From Tilletiaria anomala UBC 951 (taxonomy: Eukaryota > Basidiomycota > Exobasidiomycetes > Georgefischeriales > Tilletiariaceae): 64,000 nucleotides of DNA. Location: the NCBI RefSeq assembly GCF_000711695.1, contig NW_013547016.1:301316-365315 (forward strand), given 5' to 3'. A program made the position numbers and the translations under genes. This document shows, piece after piece, positions 12,492-24,825 of the stretch (its first letter is position 1; every line of letters starts with the position of its first letter). The notes beneath the pieces were generated by a model, which worked only from the letters and a program-made list of their open reading frames with translations, was not told where the DNA came from and did not search any database.

Positions 12492-14487
12492 CTACAGCCG
12501 CTTGCTGAAAAACTCGCGGATGCTTGCCTCGGTGACGACCTCGCCAGTGGCAGCATGCGGGCGCAGGTGGGCGTACAGCTCATCACGAAAGCGTGTGTAA
12601 GCGCCCATGGTCTCCAGCAGTCTTTCGCGCGGTAAACGTGAGAGCGCGGCGACTCCTAGGTCGTAGGTCGATGCGTTGGATGCTGAACCTGCTGTCTCGG
12701 ATGCGTTGCTAGCTTCGGAAACGGGCGGCGAGTACGTTTCTTCCTCGTCGAGTACGAAAGGGAGGGACGACCACCGTGGCAAGCACTGCAGAGAGTCCGA
12801 TGATGAAAGTCAGAATAATTTAGATCATCTCCTCGAGAAAGAACCCTCCTTGACTTACAGTATGACACCGGCAAATGCGCTCCCGGAAATTGCTCGCGAG
12901 GTAAATATCGTATCGTGGTTGACCTTGTTTTCGATCACGCAAGACAGAGGGCACAACATTGATGAGTGGCGGCAAGCTGCACGAACCTGTTCGAGTCGAC
13001 AGAGCGGTATCATGGTTCGATACAGTTTCCGCATCAGTCTTGTCTTCCGCCTTTGGCTTCTTTCCTGTCTGCGGCCCTTGTCCCAGATCATCTTCAGCCT
13101 TTCGCTTCTCTCGTACCGTAACGACGTCGACCGTCGACGCATTTGCCGGTGCCGAGGACGATGGGGCTGCGGTTGAGCTAGTAGGTGGATGCTCTTTTTC
13201 CGCCGCAGCTGCCACCACTGTACCTTGCGAAGTCTCAGCCTCTTCTTCACCATGAAATAACACATCTGGGCTGATTCCGACAATAGCAATCTCGCGCTTC
13301 CGTTGCAATGCTGGACAGCTTGTACCGCCGAACTCAATGTAAGTGATGGGCAATCGGTCCCTTTCCTTCGGTCTCAAGCCCTGTTGCCTCTCAAGAGACA
13401 CATCGGATGCGCTGGCTGGCGTCGAATTGGAAACTACGGGCTTCTCATCCTGCAGCGAGGTTGACGGGGCGGAGGCAGATGCGTTGGCGACGGAGAGCGC
13501 TTCGACGGGTAGGACGCTGCTGAATCCTCGGGCGCCAATGTAATGCAGCAGGATGGAGTTCTTGGGGTTTAGCACGCAGTCGGAGCAGATGAGCATGTCA
13601 AAGAGGTCTTGTTCGATAAGCGGCGCTCCACGACTAACTTCGAGCGGCGCGCTGCCGGAGCCCAGCTGCGCTGAGTCGGAAGCGCCGGATAGCTGGTCGC
13701 CGTTCTCTGCACTCGTTGGGTTCGAAAGCACAGGGACCAGCGATGTACACGCTTCGTGGAACCATTCCTCACACGCCAAGCACTGAAACATGGCCTGCAA
13801 AGTGGCTCCAGTGTCAGTGCGAGTCGATTCAGGCGGCACACGTGATGGGGAATATCATCAGGAAGGTCCACTCACCTCATCTTCGACATTCGGATCATAT
13901 GCTTTTCCCTTTTCACAATAGCAAAATCTTCCGTCAAAGTTCTGACTGTATATGTTTTCGTCGTTTTCTGGGTCGTATCCAGGCTTTCGAATCGTGCATG
14001 CAGGGTATTCTGCCGGTACACCGTCTGGATGCTGGCGGAACATGCCTGGAGTGCCGCAGTCGCACCGGAAAGAGCGTTTTGCGAAGAGCTCGATGAGTTC
14101 GTGATCTAGTGAAGGACGTAAATGTGTAAAAAGCTTCGTCAGACTCCCTCTTTGAGAGGCACTGTGAGGGCCGTTCTTGAGCTTACCCGCATGGCAGCCC
14201 AGGCTACAATGAGCGCACACGCCTCCTCCTCCGCATGTCCGACAAGCATATACTGGCTGTCTGATGTACCCTTTGGAATGCGTGCAAGAGCCTAGACCGA
14301 ATGGAATGGCTGCGTGTGCCTCCGCCTCCAGCTGCGCTTGCCGTGCGATCAGGTCGGATGCGGTGAAAGCGCGTTCAGCTTCTGGGAGCTCGGGGGCAGG
14401 CAGGAACGGGTCTGGCAGTCCAGCTAGCAGAGCCGCAGCGGCTCCGCGCTTCGTTGGCGACTTGGACGGCGACCTGGAGAACGACAT
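12492..14487 (-). CDS. UBR-box/PHD putative E3 ubiquitin ligase (UBR7/Mlo2 family)
   Basis: Role (family knowledge): UBR7-type proteins pair a UBR zinc finger with a PHD finger and are linked to histone ubiquitination and chromatin. Exons: 14487-14187, 14105-13876, 13794-12859, 12785-12492 (586 aa; introns 73-81 nt). UBR box: LGSCTHSKGYIRQPVYAC, CAHCSLGCHADHELIELF, FRCDCGTPG; it spans the first intron, and splicing restores GCHADHEL. PHD finger: FCYCEKGKAYDP then FQCLACEEWFHEACTSL, spanning the second intron. The conserved C-terminal zinc block ICRCHTCLPRWSSLPF plus EEETYSPP is rebuilt only by the third splice. A ~200-residue Ser/Ala/Glu-rich low-complexity segment with a basic KKPKAEDK patch (possible nuclear signal) separates PHD and C-terminus. 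The ATG is followed by SFSRSPSKSPTKRG, a potentially phosphorylated basic N-terminus. Catalytic activity itself cannot be read from the sequence. Confidence 0.93.
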
Positions 14488-17400
14488 GGCTTTGCGGTCT
14501 GATTAAGGTCTAAAAGCTCTTGCTACGATCGTCTTCAGCTGGAACGACACGCTTCACAAAGTGCTGCGTCCGTTGACAAGCCAGCGATGGCAATTGGGGC
14601 AGTATGAGGTGTTGTGAAGTGACGTTCTCTCCACTTATCAGCGCGTATCTCTCACACGCCGCGATACGACGCATTTCCTCACTTGGAGCCAAAAAGGGAA
14701 GATAAAAGAGCCAAAACCACCTTCACTCTCAGGCCAAGCCAGAATTTCCTAAGATGGCTCTCATCCTGGTCGGGCAACAGGAATTGAGCACCGAGCGTCA
14801 GAGGTTACGGGTCGGACCCATCACATACGCTATCTCATCGAGAAAGGATAAAAGGCCATTGGGGACGTGCGAAGAAAGAAAGGGGGGCCTACCGCTAGTG
14901 TCCATTCACGCTTAAATACGGTACTCGGGACGCCGTGGTGCTCGTTTCAATCCCACAGCCACGAATCCATGGCTCATCGACAGAAAATGCAACGCCATGA
15001 AAAAGTAAAGTGGATCTGTCCACGACCAGTGCGCTTGCCACGGCCCCGAAAAAGTCTGCTAGCAAGTCAAGGACCGGTTGACACCCTTCCTGGACAATTA
15101 TCACTCCTCGATGTTCGCTCGATGCGGCGACGACAGGACAACGGCTGCTCTCTCCGCAGACAACTCCCCCTGAGCGAGCACGATACGACGCGAACACTGA
15201 CCTCGCAGCACAGCTCTACGTAGCCATCCAACGATCTGCGGTGCGCTGACCTCTTGAGGCCGGCAACCAGCTTGTCAAGGGTCGCACATTGATCCGTGGT
15301 GAATTTGGCGATTCCTCAGCGACAAGACCAGGAGAAGGCTCAGATGGGCGAGTGTTGGGCCGGTAACCCTACTGCTGTTTTTGAGATATAGTATACTCCG
15401 CAGGCTCATTCTAGTTTGATCATGTTCATAATACGTGGTCAAATGAGCGTTTAAGCGTTGATTGGCACCAAAACGCCATCCTCTCTTTCCGATTGAGTTG
15501 CAGCAAAATGCTAAATGATGGAAATGTGAGAATTGAAGAGTCACTGCCGACGGTCAACTGCGCAATCCCAATGGAAGCCGTTGAAGTGAATCGTATGCAA
15601 TGACGGTTAGCCCTGTCTGATCACCGATAAAATCATCTGCGTGTCTCATCGCATATTACATCTGCGAGCAGAACTAGAACGGCTTTGTTTCTCACCTGAC
15701 ACACCTTGTTGTACCTTTTTTGCACGATTTATGCAAGTACTTAACTTGAACCAAAGAGGCTTCATCCAGGCGAGGAGCCACACCGTGCCAATCTATCATG
15801 TTGAACGACTTCCGCGAGGCCTCGGTCGCTCTCCCTTCGCAATCGTTGCCCTCTCTTCCTTCCTTAAGCTCCCATTCCTCCCCAAGGACAGCAGGATCAC
15901 TGGCGCAATTAATCGAGGCGAAATTCTTTTCGCAAGCGGGAGAGATCAATTCGGATGCATAGCGAGATTCGCTACGCTCAAAGGGGTGAGCGTTGAAAAA
16001 GGCTACTCCGGAACTCGCGCAAAGATTGCTGGACAGCTCACTGGACCCGGGTGCTTTGCGACGCTGAGCAATGAGGAGATGAAGAGCTCGGAAATGCGGC
16101 AGGAAAATGAAGCTATAAGACAAGCTAGTGGGTGTAAACAAATAAATTTGTAGTCCTCGCACGCCTCCCCGAGTTTATACCTCTCTGTCCGTCTCTCCAC
16201 AGCCTTGCGAAGCATCATCAGCGTTTCTCCCAGTGACGGCGATTCCATTCCAATTGCAGGCACAGCAGATGGAGTGGGCATGCAGCGCATCGTAGGCGTT
16301 GGTATGCACCTATAGAACGCGGGAGAAGACGAACAGGGCCTCTTAAATTAGACCGCCTAAGGCAAATTTATCGCGCAGTCGCAGCCAAAAGAAGGGGAGA
16401 ACATGAAATGGATCGAGTTCCACACCGGCGATGCTCTTTGAGAAACATCACGCAGAGGCATACTCCCCACATAGCAGCTGGCACGAACATTTCAAACATG
16501 TTTATGTCGTACTTCTGGGAGAAATGCGCGGCGTGTACGATCGCGGACGACGATGAGAATCGTTTGCAAGAACGCCTCGGAAGGGCGGATGGGCCTAAGG
16601 CGCCTAGGGGGGACACTTGTGTGTCGTTGGGCATTGTGAATAGTCTCGAGGTCTGGTGCGTGCTGATTACCCATACCGTTGGCCCGCTGATGCGGCTTAC
16701 CTCGTCTACCTCGGAGAGCAGGACTCGGAACGAAACCCAGTCAGCACCGGCTAATGTCCTAAACGATGTGTTATAGCTTGGTATTCCTTCGTCCTCAAAC
16801 CTTATCGAGCAGCTCCGAGAGTTGGCACGCACGCTTTCATTCGTGCCATGGAAATGCTCTTCGACAATTATTGCAGAGTTGAAGCTTTCACACAGCTGAG
16901 ATCCCTTGAAAATTTGAACGAAAGGCGTGCCAGCCTTCGTCACTCGTGAAGAAGCTGGACATGGTCTGAGCTATCAAGAGCCTAAAGCATCAAAATCTTA
17001 AAACACTCCAAGTCCGGCCGGCATTTCAATTTGGCGCGTAGGCGGACAGTGCGCAGCAGCTGCTTGTCGCGGGTGAATTTGAGATACTAGACGGTTACTC
17101 TGTGATTTTAGAATGCAAGCCAGTGGACACGCTTACCGAGCGGCTCTATATTGCATGGACAAAACAATTGTGATTGCCATGGTCCAACATCCTCTTTCGT
17201 TTTCCCGTGCCTCACTTTTGCTCTTTGCAATGACATCTACGCTCGGCTCTCTGCAATTTCCTTACCACACGAAGCCTTCATCATCAATATGCCAATGATT
17301 ATCACCGTGGAGATGAATAGCAGTAACCTCGTAGTTGTGCTGTATTGAGCAGTAGCGATCAGCCAGAAGTGAGGGGCAGGCCCCCACACAGGTCACACAG

Positions 17401-17942
17401 CGCTATCCAGCGCCAGCCTATATGAAGCGAATAGAGCCGAGGCTCTAGAGTTGGGATAACCCTACTTTGCCCTTGAGAAGTCGTTCAGAGCCGAAGAAAC
17501 TCATAGTTGCTTCAAAGCCACTCCCCAACGTCACACAGTCAGCAAAGCGCGGATTTGCCATTTTCAGTTGCGTGTCACACTGCCAACCTCACAATGTCGA
17601 ACCCTATTTGATAACTTTCTAAGAATCTGTATGTGGTCTGATAAAACCCACGAATCCCCCCTAACGGTTCATGAATGACTCCACACTTCCATTTCTAATG
17701 AGTCACGGAACACCGACTTCGAGATCAACTTGCTTGCCTTGGGACTTGGAATGGTCTTGCCCTTTGGGTAGGTGACTCGAATCTTGATGCGAAGTGTGCG
17801 CTTTGCTCTCTGTGCACCTCACCGGGCAAACATCGGTCGAGAATTTACGGGGACGTGACAATCGGTTGAGCGGCAGCACGGGCTCATTGTGCTGCACATA
17901 CGACCTCCTCACCAGAGTCGGTTGGGACAGAAGGAGCTGGCA
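14488..17942. other. Gene-poor stretch upstream of UBR7 and of the CofD-like gene
   Basis: 3.45 kb between two divergent genes, far longer than most gaps in the core region. The longest frames are a minus-strand one (16368-16943) whose first codon is GTG, a plus-strand one (15641-16153), and an ATG-initiated minus-strand frame of 95 codons (16003-16290) containing GETLMMLRKAVERRTERYKL. None has a recognisable family motif or a spliceable partner that I could confirm. A short minus-strand start (MSSFFTSDEGWHAFRSN, near 16964) is suggestive but ends after a few more codons. The stretch may hold promoters, a decayed gene or a non-coding RNA; nothing is supported. Confidence 0.4.
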
Positions 17943-20805
17943 ATGCCGTCAACAACAGGCCCATTCATTGCTGACGAAGACTGCGCATGTACAACTTCAG
18001 ACATGGAAGGGGAGGCACCCGATTTGGATGGCATTCACCGTGGAACGGACGGAGATCCATTCTTTTCTGCGCTGCCCAACCTTCATCATCCACCGGGGGT
18101 AAGAGATGATGCGGTACAGGGCGGCACGGAACCATCCGCAACTACAAAGACGTCGAGAACAACGGGAAATACTGCTCTTCTAGCTTCGTCATCTTCTTCG
18201 TTAGCAGCGTTTGCTGCAGTCAATGACCGTTCGAAAGGTGACATGCAAGATGAGGATGAATACCCGTTCTACACTGGCGCTGACATCGTCGTCATATCGG
18301 GTGGATCGGGTTACAATAATCTTGTCAGCGCCACACCTAATGCGACGTACATCATGCCCGTTAGCGATAATGGCGGTGAGCGCTCAACGCGCCATTCTCA
18401 GCTTCGCTCTACAGCTGGAGACACTCTCGTATCATGGCTGACACATCGTGACACCTTCTATGGTGCGATCAGGGTCATCAAGCGAGATCATTCGCGTGCT
18501 AGGTGGCCCGTCGATCGGTGACTTGCGCTCCCGTTTGGTCCGTCTCATTCCTCTTCCACAGACGAATCCAGCACACTCCGCCACCTCCTCACCACGAGGA
18601 GCACGCCCTAGTGATTCCCCTACGTTACTAAAGACACCGACCGTCTCTGGCTCCAAAGGCCGATTTCTTCCTCTTTCGCCTTTCTCGCCGCCCCCTCCAG
18701 CGCCATTAGCACCTCCCGTACCTCAATCGAATCTCGCACTTCACGCCCTACTGTCATACCGCCTGCCCACCACAGGCCCGACGCGCGACATCAAGCAAGA
18801 ATGGCTCGATATCCTCGAAGGACGCCACAAGCTCTGGAAGGGGATCGAACATGAGCGCAAAGAGTGCATACGTGGGTTCCTGGTGCATTTCGAGAGTGAG
18901 ATATTACGACGTGCGCACAGAAATTTCAATTTTCGCGGAGGGAGCGTTGGAAATTTCTTTCTCGCGTAAGCCTGTCCTCGGATTCCCTTCTTGCTTGTGC
19001 TGTTGCGCTGAATTGAGCATTACAAAATTGCCTCTGTCCCATCTTCCTGCTTTCAGCGCTGGGCAAAAGTTCTTCCGCTCGATACAGTCCTCCATCTTTC
19101 TCTTCAGTGCCGTATCGTTGATCAATGGCGCAAATGTCGCCGGTCAGTACGGTAGCACAGCGGTGGGCGCAATGGTGGGAGCGAAAGTGATCCCCGTCAT
19201 CAATACGAATCACACAGCTACCATCGCTGCAGAGCTTAGAAGCGGAGACGTGTGAGTTGCCGCTCGTGCAAACACAGTGCTAGTGCTGTGCCAATCCCTC
19301 GAAAGTGAAAATAGAGCCTCGTTCGTATGTAGTGCGTCGCTAGCTTCCTAGTCTTTTCCATTTTATGGCGGAAAGGCGAATCGGTTAGGCGGCAATTATG
19401 CAAAAGACTAGGGGCATTGCACGAAGGTTTGCTTGCTTGAGGCTTTATTACCGCATCCCGGGCCGACATCAACTGGTATCAGTGCGCTGACCCTATCACG
19501 CGATCATACAGTATTGTCGGTCAATGCGAGATCTCACACCCTGTTGCCCCGGTCACGCATCAGCCGAAAAACATTTCACATTCTTCTACCGTGAGGAACC
19601 GCGGTGGTATCGACCCAGCTACCCTCAAACGCCTCGACACCTCGTGGCACTCAAGCCCTAGCGCCAGCGGACAACCGGGCACGCCTTCGTCGGTCATCTT
19701 CGACCCTTTCCACTCGCTCAGCATCGGTGGAGGCGCTGGAGATGGAGTGGGCGGAGACTTGACGAGTGGTGCAGGCACGCCGGCTGTCGTGGGCCAATCA
19801 GTACACCTACAGGCAAAAGAGCGCGAACGTTCGCGGAGAATGCACACAGTCGGGAATACCGGCGATGGTTTGGATCCTGAGGATGCAGATGTTGTCCCCA
19901 CTGCCTTGGCTGAGGCTGACGGTGAAGCTGGTGCAGGAGAGTGTGAGTTGGAAGAAACGGGGAACATCGTCTTCAACAAGGAAAATGATGGCGAAAGAGA
20001 GGAGATATTGCCAAGTCCTATCGAGAGTGAGTGGTAGCTGATGCTGTCTACTAATGACGCACACCTTTGACTCTGCTCACTTTCAAATAGGAGTCTTTTA
20101 CGTCAATGCATACCGTAACGAGATCTCAGCGGCTCCGAATCCGTCCTACATTTCGAGCCTCGCCCACGCGCGCACACTTGTCTACTCTTGCGGGTCACTC
20201 TGGACCTCTATCGTACCTTGCATAGCATTACGTGGCGTGGCGACCGCAATCGCGCGCTCGGCATCGCTCAAGCACAAGGTACTGCTGCTGAATTCAAAAT
20301 GGGATCGCGAGACGCAAGGCATGACCGCGCTTGATTTTATCTACGCACTCGTCAGTAGCCTCAACAGCACAGATGGAGATGAGGTCAGCAGAGTACTGCG
20401 TGACCGTGGTTTTAGCGGCGCCCAGCTGACAGGATCAGATGAAAGTGACATGGAAGCGAACACACGTACGAAGGCGGACCAAGGAATTCACAATCGACCC
20501 CCAACACCGCAACACGCCTGGACGGCATTTGCAGGAAAAGGATACGCGGCGCGGGAACTTGTCAGCTGCCTCGTTTGCCTTGAGGGTGGACGCATCCCGG
20601 TAGAGACCGCGGAGATCGAGGAGCTGGGGATTCGCGTCATTAAAGTCCAGGGCCGGGCAAAGAAAGAAGGTGGCGTGCCCATGTTCACGGAGCAAGGTTA
20701 GGACTGCTGCCTCGCTATTTGCAATGCGTAGTGCTGATGATTCTTTTTCATTTTCCCTATCCATCAGCTATTCGCAAAGCACTACATCTCGTCGGCAAAA
20801 CATGA
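17943..20805 (+). CDS. CofD/YvcK-like (UPF0052) family protein
   Basis: Family knowledge: UPF0052 proteins share the CofD/YvcK fold; in bacteria YvcK is a nucleotide-sugar-binding factor for growth on gluconeogenic carbon, while fungal homologues are poorly characterised. Exons: 17943-18375, 18473-18965, 19057-19251, 19512-20026, 20091-20696, 20768-20805 (759 aa). Motifs: VVISGGSGYNNLV at the N-terminal Rossmann loop, VSDNGGSSSEIIRVLGGP across intron 1, PSIGDLRSRLVRLI, then NGANVAGQ, and later GQCEISHP and VNAYRNEI. Intron 4 position is firm (EIL..IESRVFYVN). Intron 3 is unusually long (260 nt). The last junction uses a GTTAGG donor and yields EQAIRKALHLVGKT; without it the frame stops at 20701 (748 aa). 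Low-complexity inserts (about 150-200 and 400-510) exceed the bacterial family length. An upstream in-frame GTG was rejected in favour of the ATG at 17943. Confidence 0.88.
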
Positions 20806-21149
20806 AATAATCTTCCAAATAATCTTGTACGATCAGATTTCCAAGATGTTGTTCTCTTTCACATGCGCATACTCGTTGTATGATCAATTAAAAGTCCCAT
20901 GCCATTTACTTGAGACACCCACACTTCATCTAAGTACGGCTAAGAGTGCTGAACATATTCCTGTGCGCCAGAAAATACTTCGATCAGCATCGGTGTAGTG
21001 GTCAATTCACGGAGTACAGAGGTCAGTTACAATGACTCACCAAGCCATCGACCCTTCGGGTAATTTAAAAGTTTGTGCGAATCTTTCGTGTGATTTCACT
21101 GCACCGAGCGCGACAAATACGGCTGGAGGTAGAACCGATCCGTTCAGTT
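20806..21149. other. Convergent 3' intergenic region
   Basis: 344 bp, AT-richer than its flanks, between the convergent ends of the CofD-like gene and the dioxygenase gene. No gene or structured element recognised. Confidence 0.5.
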
Positions 21150-22307
21150 TCAAGATCGAGCACAGAGTGACACAGATCGGCACGCACGCAAAAGATGTTC
21201 AGCCGTAGGGTGGGCCTTCTTGTAGTCGCTTCTGTTCAACAAATCTTTCGCCGCCTGCCATCTACTATCTTCGTCTACGTCCCTCGCCGCCTCATTGCCT
21301 ACTTGCGCTTGCTTGGCCTTGGGCTCCGCGCCAACCGCATTTCCGAGTGCTTCCGCGAAGCTCTTTGCGTAAGACGCATACACGCCCTTGTCGCGGCTTG
21401 GAGATGAATTTTGTCCTGCGGCAGATTCGATGTCCAAGTACAGGAAAAGCTCTCGTAGATTGTGGACGGCCATGCCACTCGCAAAAATACCGATGCCGTG
21501 CTGCGTGCGTAAGGTGCGAAGCGCGACACCGAGTCGGAGGGACGCTTCCGGGTCGTCAGACGGTGGAAGTGAGACCTGCAGCAATGGAAGAGTAGAAGGT
21601 AGCGCAGACACGACCTTAGCTGATTTTAGTTCGGACCATCCACCATTGCTCGCCTCCAAGGACGATGGAGCGAAAGCGACTTTGAGAGGAACAAAAGCAC
21701 CGTGGTCCAATCCTCTGCTCGTGGGAACCGCTTTGTGCAGAGAGAGAGACGGATTTGACTGTGTTGAAAGAGCGTGGTTCAGCTCAGAAAGGACCAGCGT
21801 CGAAAAAGCGGATGGATTGTGAGATTTGACCTTGACGGTGTACTGTAAACACAGATGTGGGCTTCCCAATTAGTCATCTTACGATTCCCGTCTTGTGCAT
21901 GCCACTTGTGGAGATGATTACCTACATAATGGTCTGGAAAACCAAAGAAATCGTAGTAGAGCGGGTTCCTTTCATTTGTGTTCACTTCGAGAACACCGGC
22001 GATGGTGCTCTGCCAATGAGCACTGATAGCGATCAAGCCTTTCAGCCCTCCATTTCCATCATTGTGTTCCTTGCGTATTTCTTGACCGAATTTCTCCCAT
22101 TCGGCGTAGGCTGGGTGCGACGGGTCGAACATGGCTAAATGAAAGTATGGTCGGCAACTTAGTCAGCCGGTGAAACCTCAAAATGGAGCTACCAGTTCAG
22201 CCAGCGCGCATTGACTTACTGGGTGGGCCACCATGGGAGATGAACCATACGGGCGCAACGTACCCAGCGGCACCATTGCCGTTCGTAGTTTGGCTCTTTT
22301 TTGACAT
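21150..22307 (-). CDS. LigB/DODA-type extradiol aromatic ring-opening dioxygenase
   Basis: Role (family knowledge): class III extradiol dioxygenases use a non-haem Fe(II) held by His residues to open catecholic rings (4,5-DOPA dioxygenase, LigB). Exons: 22307-22220, 22134-21926, 21842-21150 (329 aa; introns 85 and 83 nt). Motifs: PVWFISHGGPPTM (first metal His; the TM is restored by splicing), ISAHWQST (second His block), YYDFFGFPDHYYTVKVK, a C-terminal LDHGAFVPL and a GMAVHNLREL block matching the family's GxxxHNL element. Start: the in-frame sequence upstream to 22595 has no ATG, only a GTG, so a hydrophobic upstream stretch is probably not translated; ATG 22307 gives the usual family length. 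The second donor (GTAGGT) is slightly weak. There is no neighbouring aromatic-catabolic gene, so the substrate is unknown. Confidence 0.93.
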
Positions 22308-24001
22308 TGTGCGCGATCCTGATAATGCAAACAACTTTGCCAGCCGCCGCGGCTTTGTGAAGTGCAGAATAGCGGAGCGAAGCGAGTCACTGTGTTCTTG
22401 TCCGTCCGCAGTTAACGAGAGAGATGCACTGGCAAGGGTCAAAGCCAGGCAACAGACAAAAATTGCTGTACAGCTGACCACGAAAGAGCAGGTTGGAAAT
22501 ACCAGGTTGGATAGAGAAGGCCGCGCCTTGCTTTTGGGCGGCGTGAGGGAGGGGAACGGAGCGGACGAGAAAGAAGATATGGGCAATACCGTCACTTACG
22601 GGGTATAGCTCGGCGAACAGGACTGTCGGTCACTGGACGTCTGTTTTATAGAGATGTTTCTGCCCTGGGAATGCATGCAGTGGACTATGCGTCGCCCACA
22701 TTGATCCACGACTGGTCGAAGTCAAAGATTAGCGGAGGACGACGATCGATCATGTCATCGGGATCATATTCAGACAACGGCCCTGTCTCTCTAATGTCCA
22801 TACATCGCCCGCGGCCACAAAACCCGGCCTGATTCTTCGGAGATAAGCGCCGACGTCGATGAGAGCGTCTTTTTCTTTCGAGCTCAAAGCGGCCGCTTCT
22901 CCATATCGCGTAATGCACGGTTGCCTATGAACATTTGCTTGAACGAGGCAGGTCTTTTGACATATATAGTTGTCCTCTTCAAAAATCTGGATCATTCCGC
23001 ATCCGGCTGTGGTATGTGGCAACCTCATCGCATTTCACCTGTGATGTGGGCGTCAGCCATCGATCTCAGCTTCGCCAGATGAAGTACCTGTATTTTGATT
23101 GGCTCTTTGATGACTGAAAATTCCAGCTTGCTTCTTTCTTTCATGTTTCTCCTCAGTGTCCACAGGAAGGCGAGGATGCGATCCGGGGAGGCCACTGAGG
23201 CTCGGAAAAGCCTGAGCATAGATTTCTGCCTTCGAAACCAAGCGTCGAATCCGCACCGAGGGCAGCTCTTGCCTTGTCCACATTCTATTGTCACAAGGAC
23301 GCCATCACTGTGCCTCTGGAGTGTGGACAGGATTTACGAGGTATCTGAGATTCGATACTAGGTCTCGGTTGGTGGCCATGCCAATGTCTGCCGTATGGTT
23401 CAAAAGACAAGATAGCGATACTGTGAGCATTCTCACCAGAGATGGCCAATGTCTGTGCTTCAAACTCTACCAACGGCGCAAATTTCGGCTGATTGGCTCT
23501 TGATACATCAGTGCAGCACGGAAAAGTGGCCAAGTGGGGCAGGGACTGCACGCCTGGTAATATTGGTACTCAGCGCGCACGGAGATATTGCGGCCGCCTG
23601 TGTGCGCTGGATTGGTGTATCGATGTCACACCAATGGTTGCGTAAGGCGTGGCTGGTCGACAGCAGTGCATGCCCGCCGACGGCCGTTGTGAGAATACTT
23701 TCGAAGGTCCATATCATTAGAGTGGTGAGGGATGTACTTGTACGTGTCAACAAATGTGTTGACGTTTGCGAGAGTAATGCGTGGAGCAAGACGACAAGGC
23801 AGGTGATTCTTCACTTGACACAGCGCCTTGTGCCAAGGGAAGCTTCGATTTTCCGGGCATTCACTAAACCAGACTCCTTGTTGTTCATACTCAAGGATCC
23901 CACAGTTACATTGCAGCAACTAGCCAATGCGAGATGGAACGGCAGCTTGTACTCGGACAAACTAAACAGGTCAGCAGAATCGCCATTCTATTGATGCTGA
24001 A
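22308..24001. other. Intergenic with weak minus-strand frames only
   Basis: 1.7 kb between two minus-strand genes. Several frames of 70-180 codons exist on both strands (plus strand 23449-23994 begins with ATG; minus strand 23626-23919 contains APRITLANVNTFVDTYKYI; minus strand 22685-23294 has CPRCGFDAWFRR). They overlap each other and no family was recognised. They could be remnants of a decayed minus-strand gene, but I could not join them with credible splice sites. Confidence 0.35.
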
Positions 24002-24825
24002 TTATGATGATGCGGTCACTTGGTTGACAGAGGCCTTGTCAAGCTCTGCCCTGTAAAAAGTGAAGATCAAAATCTTCCGTCAGCCCTGTATCCCTTCGTG
24101 CGCTGCAGGCATAACCAGCAATGGGCCAACAGTAAAGGACGTAGACTCACCTTAGGGCCTTGCTAAAGTCGTCCTCCACGTCATCATCGTCCCAGTTGTC
24201 TTGCCATAGATGATCCGCCGGTCCGCCACTGGCGGATCCTGCACTGCCTCCGCCAGTTGCATTGCCGCCAGCAATAGAAAGCCCCACGCTAGCGCCAGGC
24301 GCTGCCCCTTGATCTTGACCGCCCGTCGCGCCAGCTGCACTGGAGATTTGTACGGCTTTGTTGGACAAGTGCGCAAGTGCTGTGTCTGCGTCCGACCAAT
24401 CTGACGAATACAATAGCATGCGTCAGTTATCTTCATCTCGAATGCTGGAAATGATTTGGACGACGGCGAATATCCGTCGCATGCAGCTTGCTCTCGTAAC
24501 CCGCAACAGGATATGCGATCTCTCTACGCCTGTTTCTTCGCATGACCCCTTAGCCGAAAGGCTCTGGCGCAAGGGTGCCACAGCAAGCCTGAGATAGAAT
24601 CCATTTTTGGGCCCTGTGACTCCTCGCTGGGCTTCTTTATCCTGTCCGAAGCACTTTGACATGATATATACGGGAGGCATTCTGCAACTTACCCTGTGTC
24701 TCGAACTCCTCAAACTCATCATCCTCGTCCAAAACACCAAGTTGTGGAATGCTTTCTTCTCCCTCGGGCACTGCAAGCGCCAACTCCGCTGCTACTTGTA
24801 GCGACTTCTGAGCTGTGGTCGCCAT
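24002..24825 (-). CDS. SEM1: 26S proteasome lid / TREX-2 subunit SEM1 (DSS1), enlarged
   Basis: Role (family knowledge): Sem1/Dss1 is a tiny intrinsically disordered acidic chaperone subunit of the proteasome lid, TREX-2 and, in many eukaryotes, BRCA2 complexes. Exons: 24825-24693, 24400-24151, 24050-24002 (143 aa). Conserved acidic block 1 LGVLDEDDEFEEFETQDWSD is rebuilt across intron 1; block 2 HLWQDNWDDDDVEDDFSKAL sits in exon 2; the terminal helix LRAELDK comes from a short third exon of 49 nt. Between the two blocks is an insertion of about 55 residues rich in Gly, Ala and Ser, so the protein is roughly 1.5-2 times the usual 70-90 aa. Intron 1 is long (292 nt), intron 2 is 100 nt. The short terminal exon would be missed by simple ORF calling. 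It lies head to head with the decarboxylase gene. Confidence 0.95.

Noticed and set aside
22308-22595. N-terminal extension with a membrane-like segment on the LigB/DODA-type dioxygenase
   Set aside because: The in-frame extension has no ATG, only GTG at 22595; the ATG at 22307 directly precedes the conserved domain and gives normal family length.
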